Source: Leptolyngbya sp. O-77 (lineage in GTDB: Bacteria > Cyanobacteriota > Cyanobacteriia > Elainellales > Elainellaceae). Taken from it: DNA of 64,000 nt. The position numbers and the translations under genes are program-made. Location of the stretch: the NCBI RefSeq assembly GCF_001548395.1, contig NZ_AP017367.1, forward strand, positions 4,687,001-4,751,000, read 5' to 3'. This document shows, piece after piece, positions 43,433 to 50,500 of this stretch (position 1 is its first letter; every line of letters starts with the position of its first letter). The notes under the pieces were generated by a model. It made no database searches. It was not told the origin of the DNA and saw only the letters and a program-made list of their open reading frames with translations.

Positions 43433-44998
43433 ATGGATAACCTGTTCATGATATCGAGCGATTTCCCGACAGATTGCCCAGCAGCATCTCCTTTACCGGA
43501 GGTACTGCCTCAGGGCTTTTTGATTCCCCGATTGCGCGAGACCAACATTCAGGTGCTTAGCTCAGAGTCTACGCTGGAGGAACTGCCGCTGCACGACTTT
43601 CAGGCAGACTATGAGCAGACGGGCTTGCAAGTTGCAGCGGTGTTTGAGCAGCATCCAGCGCTGCCGGGAGTCGTGCTGTGGGATGCAGCGCGGTTTGTGG
43701 GAATGCTGTCACGTCAGCGCTTGCTGGAATACCTGCTGCGTCCGCATGGAACAGAGTTGTTTCTCAGTCGCCCACTGAAGGTATTGCATAGCTATGCTTG
43801 CCAGCCGCCGCTGGTGTTGCCGGGTCATACGCCGATTTTGGCAGCGGCGCAGCAGGTCTTACGGCGATCGCCCGACCAGTTCAACGAACCAATCGTAGTG
43901 CAGGCAGACGGGGCCTATTATCTGCTCAGCCCCCACGAGCTAAATCGGGCCCACTGGCAGATTCGCGGCATCGAAACCCAGGTGCGCTATGAGCGAACCC
44001 AGGTGCAACTGATTCAGAGCGAAAAAATGGCCGGGCTGGGGCGACTGGTGGACGGCGTGGCCCATGAAATTCTTGATCCGGTAGGCTTTATCTGGGGAAA
44101 CCTCAGCCATGTGTCGAGCTATGCTGCCGACCTGTTGGATCTGGTCGCCGCCTACGAAGCCAGCCTGCCGTCGGTGCCGCCTGCGGTGCAACAGCTTCAG
44201 CACGCTATCGAGCTAGAGTATGTGAAACGCGACTTGCCCCAGGCGATCGCCAGCATTCGCGCCGGGGCCGAGCGGCTCAAGAACCTGGCCACCAGCCTGC
44301 AAAACTTTTGCCATGTCGATGAAGTCTATCCCAAGCCCGCCAACCTGCATGAGTGCCTTGACAGCATTGTCTTGCTGCTGAAAAGCCGCCTGACTGGAGA
44401 AATTGACATCGTGTGTGAGTATGGACACCTGCCGCCCGTGCCCTGCTTTATTGGGCAACTGAGTCAGGTGTTTATGAATATCCTGATCAACGCGGTTGAG
44501 GCCCTGCTAGACTCGGCTACCTACCAAAGTTGGGTTGAGGGGATGGGCGATCGCCCCACCCACGCTGCGGCCGGTTCTCTCCGCAAACCCCAGATCGTCA
44601 TCACTACAGCTATCCAGGGACTGTCAGACCCATCACCCAGCGGCGGGACATCGGCCAACCCATCGGGGGCGATCGCTCCAGCCGACTCAGAACCTTTCAA
44701 AACAACCACCAAAACCGCTCAGTTTCCCCCAGGCTCAACAGCGCGAAACGAACGTCGCTGGGTGTCTGTTCGCATTACTGACAACGGGCCAGGACTTTCG
44801 CCCGAAACCCAGCAGCGTATTCTAGAGTCGTTCACCGTCGAGCGCCGTGCCGCCAAGGAAACCAGTCTCTCGGTCAGCTATCAGATTGTCACCGCCAAAC
44901 ACGGCGGTCAGTTTCGCCTTAAATCGCCTGCGCTTTTTCCTACCGATGCGCCCGCTGGCATCGGCACCGAATTTGAGATTCTTTTGCCACTCTTTTAG
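43433..44998 (+). CDS. Histidine-kinase-like protein with CBS-like N terminus and degenerate ATP-binding motif
   Basis: A 521-residue soluble protein. Residues about 30-185 resemble a CBS pair (PGVVLWDAARFVGMLSRQRLLEYL; PIVVQADGAYYLLSPHEL). A coiled linker leads to a HisKA-type H-box, MAGLGRLVDGVAHEILDPVGFI, with the His present but the usual EINNP altered. The N-box NILINAVEAL and G1 DNGPGLS are kept. The F-box is weak (ESFTVERRAA), and G2 reads KETSLSVSYQIV where GTGLGLSISYQIV is expected. A Ser/Pro-rich insert with HIP1 (GDRPTHAAAG) interrupts the ATPase domain. It may be a pseudokinase paralogous to the frameshifted kinase at 26252-29475. Confidence 0.83.
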   Translation: MDNLFMISSDFPTDCPAASPLPEVLPQGFLIPRLRETNIQVLSSESTLEELPLHDFQADYEQTGLQVAAVFEQHPALPGVVLWDAARFVGMLSRQRLLEYLLRPHGTELFLSRPLKVLHSYACQPPLVLPGHTPILAAAQQVLRRSPDQFNEPIVVQADGAYYLLSPHELNRAHWQIRGIETQVRYERTQVQLIQSEKMAGLGRLVDGVAHEILDPVGFIWGNLSHVSSYAADLLDLVAAYEASLPSVPPAVQQLQHAIELEYVKRDLPQAIASIRAGAERLKNLATSLQNFCHVDEVYPKPANLHECLDSIVLLLKSRLTGEIDIVCEYGHLPPVPCFIGQLSQVFMNILINAVEALLDSATYQSWVEGMGDRPTHAAAGSLRKPQIVITTAIQGLSDPSPSGGTSANPSGAIAPADSEPFKTTTKTAQFPPGSTARNERRWVSVRITDNGPGLSPETQQRILESFTVERRAAKETSLSVSYQIVTAKHGGQFRLKSPALFPTDAPAGIGTEFEILLPLF

Positions 44999-45035
44999 AG
45001 TCTGTCGTTGAAATCTCATCCCTCACCTCTCACCC

Positions 45036-45239
45036 CTACCCCTCCCTGGAATCCAAGTGCGATCGCCGGGCCTCTTGTTCGACCAGCATTTTGGCAATGC
45101 CCTGAAGGTTTTGCGCGGCAAATTGGAAGTAGGTGGCGGCTTTGGTATCGGCTCCGAGTTCTAGGAAATAAACGGCGTGTTCCAGCGCCGCTTGGGCGAT
45201 CGCATACTGTCGCGTAATCGGTGATTGCATAACGTTCAT
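45036..45239 (-). CDS. Small hypothetical helical protein
   Basis: 67 residues, MNVMQSPITRQYAIAQAALEH..., predicted from composition to be two amphipathic helices (AIAQAALEHAVYFLELGAD; TYFQFAAQNLQGIAKMLVEQEARR). Start may be the second Met. The sequence looks like a genuine small protein and does not shadow a longer gene. It converges on the kinase gene. No function can be assigned. Confidence 0.5.
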   Translation of the reverse strand: MNVMQSPITRQYAIAQAALEHAVYFLELGADTKAATYFQFAAQNLQGIAKMLVEQEARRSHLDSREG

Positions 45240-45316
45240 GGTTAGTCACATAGGTCACAACAGAGGTCGGCGCTGCAAAGTTGTGAAGTACCGCACAGCG
45301 CTGACTCTACTCGCGA

Positions 45317-45568
45317 CTACAGCCCAGAATTGACCAGAAGCTGCGATCGCCACAGCCCTGCCCGACACACAAACGCGCAATATTGCCGAATTAACGCCCG
45401 CTGGCTGGAGGGCGGCAGCCGCCGGGCTGTGTCGTATCGGGCGATCGCCCAAGCAATGACATCGGCAGCATCAATGGGCACTCCCGCCTCGATTAGCCTG
45501 CGCCAATAGGTGGGCTTGATTTCGCGAGTCAAATTGCGTCGAGGTAGGGCTGGCCGAGTCTCATTCAT
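45317..45568 (-). CDS. Small hypothetical basic protein
   Basis: 83 residues from ATG 45568 (MNETRPALPRRNLTREIKPTYWRRL). Arg-rich and helical (IDAADVIAWAIARYDTARRLPP), with no membrane segment. The frame is open to 45871, but the upstream part (CCDGSSFVTK...) has a non-protein-like composition. A weak AGAGAG precedes the ATG. It lies next to another small gene on the same strand, 78 bases away, so the pair may form an operon. I do not recognise a family. Confidence 0.42.
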   Translation of the reverse strand: MNETRPALPRRNLTREIKPTYWRRLIEAGVPIDAADVIAWAIARYDTARRLPPSSQRALIRQYCAFVCRAGLWRSQLLVNSGL

Positions 45569-46029
45569 AGCTGGAACACTCTCTGGATTAGCTGTGACTA
45601 CTATCTCCTGTTTCACGCTCCAGCCGGGTGATTCCACAAAACCAGGGGGGTGATAATTCTCTAAGAATCGGGTGACTGCCAGGGCCCCTGCGTTGTGATG
45701 GGCCGTCCCAGGACATGTGACGAGCATCACCGGGATTGGGCAGGTAGAACTCGCCGTCCGGAGTAGACCGCGAAGCGCCTGAACTTTCGCCTTCGTTACA
45801 AAACTTGACCCGTCACAACACTTGAGCGGAACCACTTTAGGATTTCGGGCACACAGGTTAAAATAGAACAAGCGAACTAAATTCAGGCTTGATTTGATTT
45901 TTTGAGTTCTAAGTTTGAGTTCTAAGTTTGAGTTCTAAGTTTGAGTTCTATGTTTTGATTCCTGTACTGTCCGTAGCGATCTCTGCGCCGCCATAGCCAC
46001 CCCCTCCGTCCTCTCACCCTCCCACAGCC
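45569..46029. other. sepF upstream region
   Basis: 461 bases between a small minus-strand gene and sepF. The only clear element is a four-copy 13-base tandem repeat at 45901-45952, just before sepF. An open minus-strand frame here lacks protein-like features. Confidence 0.55.
45901..45952. repeat. 13-base tandem repeat, four copies, upstream of sepF
   Basis: TTTGAGTTCTAAG three times and a fourth ending ATG, with no spacers. It ends about 78 bases before the sepF start codon and so lies in the promoter or 5' leader. Confidence 0.92.
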
Positions 46030-46599
46030 ATGAGCTTCTTCCAGCGAATTCAAGACGTGTTTGGTTTGGGCGAACCCTACGACGATGCCGAGTACGAAGA
46101 TCTGGGATACGCCGCTGAAGACGAGTCCTACGGCTATGCCAATGCCTACCCCGAGCAAGTTCCGCCCCCGTCGCCCGCCCCTCGCCGCCGTAGGGGTGCT
46201 GCACCCAATAGCGTCCCCAATAATGTCGTAGGCCTGCCCCGTGCTGCTGGGCATCAGCCCGAAGTGGTCTTGATGGAGCCGCGCTCCTTTGAAGAAATTC
46301 CCCAAGCGGTGCGGGCGCTGCGAGAGCGCAAGTCCGTCATTCTGAATTTAGGGCTAATGGAGCCAGACCAGGCCCAGCGGGCGGCCGACTATGTGGCGGG
46401 TGGAGCCTATGCAGTGGATGGACACCAGGAGCGGCTGGGCGACCACATTTTCCTATTCACTCCCAGCTTTGTGCAGATCAGCAGCTTTACCTCGATGGGC
46501 CGGGGCGATCTGCCGCTGGGCAACTTGAGCTATCCCCCCGCTCCGACCCCAAAGGGGCCGCCCACCTCGCCGCCACCCTGGCCCGGCAATGCGTTCTGA
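46030..46599 (+). CDS. sepF: Cell division protein SepF
   Basis: A 189-residue cytoplasmic division protein that binds FtsZ and bundles or anchors it at the membrane. Layout: an N-terminal amphipathic helix ([14 protein letters not shown]), an acidic Tyr-rich linker ([19 protein letters not shown]), a Pro/Arg linker, then the SepF core (about 75-160) with [49 protein letters not shown] and the IFLFTP strand. The C-terminal tail is Pro-rich. SepF (Cdv2) is essential for division in cyanobacteria. It is monocistronic, with a 13-base repeat array upstream. No Shine-Dalgarno is seen. Confidence 0.95.
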   Translation: MSFFQRIQDVFGLGEPYDDAEYEDLGYAAEDESYGYANAYPEQVPPPSPAPRRRRGAAPNSVPNNVVGLPRAAGHQPEVVLMEPRSFEEIPQAVRALRERKSVILNLGLMEPDQAQRAADYVAGGAYAVDGHQERLGDHIFLFTPSFVQISSFTSMGRGDLPLGNLSYPPAPTPKGPPTSPPPWPGNAF

Positions 46600-46682
46600 T
46601 CGCCGCCTGATTGCCGCTTCTGAACGTCGAACGTCTGCCTTGGACGAGCGATCGCCCATCCGCCCCCTACCGAGAGTAAGTT

Positions 46683-47159
46683 CTAAAGCAACGTTTCCAA
46701 ATCATCAAACACCTTTTCTCCTTCGCGGCTCCACTGGCTGAGCCACTTCATCACCTCTAGCGGTAGGGGCGATCGCGCACGCTGGGCGCTGTCAATGCAC
46801 ACATGCTTGGTAAAGGCGCGGGCAACGCAGGTTTCCTGGATTTCGGGAATTTCCTTGCCCACTCGCTCCACCGTAAACACTTCGTACTCGATCTCAAACT
46901 CGCTGTCCTTCAGCTTTTTGGGCGTGACGTAAATCTTCTGCTCGTCCCCACAAAAAGACGGCCGCATAAAATCTACCGTGGCGTGGGTGATGGGAATCGC
47001 AATACGCGGGTAGCAAAAAAAGGCATTGAGATTAATCCCTGAGGCGGCGAGGGAGGCTTCATAGGCTTCGTGGCACATGGCCAGCACGTTGGCAAAATAC
47101 ACAACGCCGGCCGCGTCGGTGTCTTGAAAGCGGACAGTGCGAGAGTAAGTGAAGGGCAT
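46683..47159 (-). CDS. Hotdog-fold acyl-CoA thioesterase, DHNA-CoA hydrolase type
   Basis: A 158-residue thioesterase from ATG 47159 (MPFTYSRTVRFQDTDAAG). The segment FQDTDAAGVVYFANVL carries the catalytic Asp and the central-helix start of 4-hydroxybenzoyl-CoA-type hotdog enzymes. In cyanobacteria the family releases 1,4-dihydroxy-2-naphthoate from its CoA ester in phylloquinone synthesis, the likely but unproven substrate. The C-terminal extension (PLPLEVMKWLSQWSREGEKVFDDLE) is longer than in the shortest members. An upstream GTG-type extension to 47210 is possible. It converges with sepF and diverges from the giant composite gene. Confidence 0.87.
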   Translation of the reverse strand: MPFTYSRTVRFQDTDAAGVVYFANVLAMCHEAYEASLAASGINLNAFFCYPRIAIPITHATVDFMRPSFCGDEQKIYVTPKKLKDSEFEIEYEVFTVERVGKEIPEIQETCVARAFTKHVCIDSAQRARSPLPLEVMKWLSQWSREGEKVFDDLETLL

Positions 47160-47591
47160 ACCCAAATAACGGCTCAATGACAGCTCTGTACTTGATGAGA
47201 ATCCTATCAACTCTTTTGCCCATCTTTTGCACCACGCGACTCATGAAATCGCCAAGGAATCGCTAAAGTCTTGCGGCGCGTTGTGCCAGATTTAGCAATC
47301 TAAAATCACCAATCTCATCATTATGGTGGGTAAGGGGATTGTTCTGGCGATCGCCCCTGCAAACACGCCGCAAACTTTGGAATTGCTTAAGGTGCATGGG
47401 CATTGCTTGTGTTCTGTACAACTGACGCAAATCCGTCCTCTGGACTATCTCTAGAGGAGATGGTAGCGCGCTGGGTGGTAGCGCTGTTTTTTGCATTTGG
47501 CAGCATTGTGGGGGGTTGGGTTAGCGTTCCGGGAGTCTTCGGATAGCCTGCACTGCACGATTTTTATTCACCTTTCGCCAATATCCTCCTC
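47160..47591. other. Divergent region before the composite gene
   Basis: 432 bases that must contain the promoters of the thioesterase and the 1758-residue protein. AATCTAAAATCACCAATC repeat-like text lies at 47290-47320, and a GGTAGCGC direct repeat followed by TTTTTT at 47462-47494. No gene seen. Confidence 0.5.
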
Positions 47592-50500
47592 ATGTCACAG
47601 AATTTTGGTTTTTGGGCAAACCGTTTTGCTTCGGCTGGACTGGCTGCATCAGGTCTTTTGCTTGTGCTGCTAGGAATGATGCCTGCTGGCATGGCCGCGC
47701 CCAATACGGTTGGGCGGGATGTTCAGCCAGATGTAGCGGATTTGCAAGCTGTAAACCCGGAACCTGCAACGCTCATCCGGATAGACGGGGCCCGCGATCT
47801 GCTGCCGCTGAATCGGGCGCTAAAGCAGCAGCTTGAGGCAGAATCACCCAGCCTCAGGGTGGAGGTGCAGGCCAATGGAACTGAGGCGGGGCTGGCGGCG
47901 CTGAAGCGAGGCGAGGTCGATTTGGTGGCACTGGAGCGATCGCTCACGCCAGACGAACTCGCTCAGGGCTTCAAAGCATTGTGGCTGGATCAAGCGCAAA
48001 TTGCAGTCATTGTGGGTGAGGATAATCCCTTCAAGGGACATTTGACGGTGCCGCAGTTCGAGCAAATCCTGCGCGGAGAGATTACCAACTGGACGCAGGT
48101 GGGCGGGCCCGATCGCCCGATTCGCCTAATCGATCGCCCGGCCACTAGCGAAACACGGGCGGTTTTGCAGCAATATGGATTGGTGCCGCCAGGTGTACCG
48201 CCAGCAGCAGTGAACCGAGTGCTGCTGAAAACTGATGACACGGCTGAGGTCATTGCCAAGTTGGGGAAAGATGGGATTGGCTATGCGATCGCCGACCAGT
48301 TGACCCAGCAGACCAAAGCCCGCGTGGTAAAGCTAGCGGTTTCCCAAGCAGTCTTGCCGACAGATGCGCGGTATCCGCTGGAGCAGGTGGGGGCGATCGC
48401 CTATCGACCCGGTTCTCCCGCATCAGCCGTGGTGCAAAACCTGACCTCATCGCCCGATGGACAGGCGCTGCTGAGCGAGGCAAAGCGAGCGATCGCGCTG
48501 GATGCAGGCAGCCGCAAAACCGTGGCGATCGCCCCTGGCGAGGTGGTTCCTGGTGGGCGTGGCATTGGCTCTTTGCTGAAGTGGGTGCTGCTGCCGCTGC
48601 TGGTGCTGGGCGGGTTGCTGACGCTGGTGCAAACGGTTCTGGCGCGACAGGCTCGGCAGCGAAATCGAGCGTTGTCTGCGGCGGAACAGGCCGGGTCGTT
48701 CGGGCGATCGCCAGACTTTGCCCCAACTCGCCCAGCAGCGACGGTTGCCAAAACCATGACCAATAGCGCCCAAGTTCGCATCCCAAACAACACAGCCTGG
48801 ACTTCCGTAGCGGACGCAGGGGTGATTGAAGATAGTCCAGACGTTGAACAAGAAACCGAAGCAGCAGAGGAACAGATTGATGATATCGACATCATTCCAC
48901 AGATCGATGCTGAGCAGAACAGCATCGATTCCGAAGCTGGTACAGCAGAATTTCCAGAATCAGAATTAAATCTCGAACTTGAGAATGAATCACTCCTAGA
49001 ATCAAATGCTGATGTGACAGTGACAGATGTTGACACGGATGTTGACACGGTTGATGCCAAAGCAAGTGATGCTGAAGTGATTGATGAGGTGGAGGATAAA
49101 CCAGAACCAGAATCTGAAGCCGTCATCGAGCCGGACGCAGAAGAGTTAGACGTAGAACTCCTCACAGAAAATACGCCGCTAGCAGAGGGCGATCGCGCTT
49201 CGTTGACAACTGAACAGGAACGTATAGAGGAACATGAAAATGAGCCTAATACGCCTATAGATGAACCCACAGGTGAATTCACATCAGAGGAAGTTCAAAC
49301 TGCTCTGGTGACCGGACTAGCGCTTTCACGAGCATTGACCGGCGAACCCAAGCAAGTGTCTTCAATCGTAGAAACGCTTCGGTCCGAAAAGCAAACATTG
49401 GAACTGGAACTCGAGGCGCTGCGATCGCGCTTGCAGGATGCTGACACTCGGCAAATTGAGCTAGAGGCAGCGTTGGAAACTGCACGCGCAGAACAGTCCG
49501 AGCGCACGGCTGACCTAGACGAACTGCGCCAAGCGCTGGCAGGCGTTACCCAGGAAAAGGAAAGCTACTGGCAGGCGCTGAGCGGCTTTTATGCCGCCTT
49601 TGTGGGCGAATCGCTGAACCCTGGAGAGCGAGTCGATTTCGCCCAGCTTCGCCCCCAAATTGAGCTTCGTCAGGCAGATCTGGCGGCATTGCACGATCAG
49701 CTTGAAACAAGCCAGCGCGAACGAGAGGCGATCGCCGCTGATTTGGAAGCCGCAAGCGCAGAGCTACGCCAGGTGAACGCCGAGCGGAACGAACTGACGA
49801 ATCAGATTGTCTTGCTTCAGCGAGAGCTAGAAGCACAGCGAAGTTCGGAAACGGCTGCTGAAGAAGAAACACAGAATCTTCGAGTTTTGTTGCAGGCAGC
49901 GCAAGCAGAGAAGACGGATCTAGACGCGCAGCTAGATGATCTGCGATCGCAGTTTGAACGCATTCAAGCTGAAAAGAATGACGTAGAGGGAGAACTGATA
50001 TCGCTGCGATCGCGGCTCACGGAACTGGAAGGCTTGGAGTCAGAACTGCGAACGGAACTGGAAACCGCGCGATCGCAGGCTGCAAACGCTGAAGCAGTCA
50101 TTTCTGAAACGGAAAACACTTTGTCAGCATTGCGCCTAGAGCTTGACGCTGAGAAGGCAACCCGAAGCGAGTTGGACGCAGAAGTGACGCTGCTGCGGGC
50201 CAGCGTAGCCGAAGCCACTCGCGTTCGGGCAGAGGAAGAGGCAGCGCGGGCAGAACTGTTGTTGCAAACCGAGGCGCTGGCAACCGAGCGGGATGCGCTT
50301 GGGGATGAGCTTGCGACCTTCCGCACTCGTGTAGAAGACCTTCAGAAAGAACTGGAGGCTGCACAAGCTGCCCATGCAGCGGAGCTTGTGACCCTGAGGG
50401 CCGAGTTGGATGCGTTCGTTAAGGAACAAACGGCCGCCCAGCAAGCCGCAGCTGCAGACCTAGAAGACCTGCAAGCCCGGTTAAACCATCTCATAGAGGA

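Noticed and set aside
45569..45871. Longer version of the small basic protein starting at 45871
   Set aside because: The added 101 residues are Cys/Ser-rich with no structure, and ATG 45568 begins the coherent part.
45901..45952. CRISPR-like array
   Set aside because: Repeats are only 13 bases and directly adjacent, without spacers; no cas genes are nearby.
47462..47494. Plus-strand AGCGC...GCGCT hairpin followed by TTTTTT
   Set aside because: The stem is only five bp with a long loop, and no plus-strand gene ends upstream for it to terminate.
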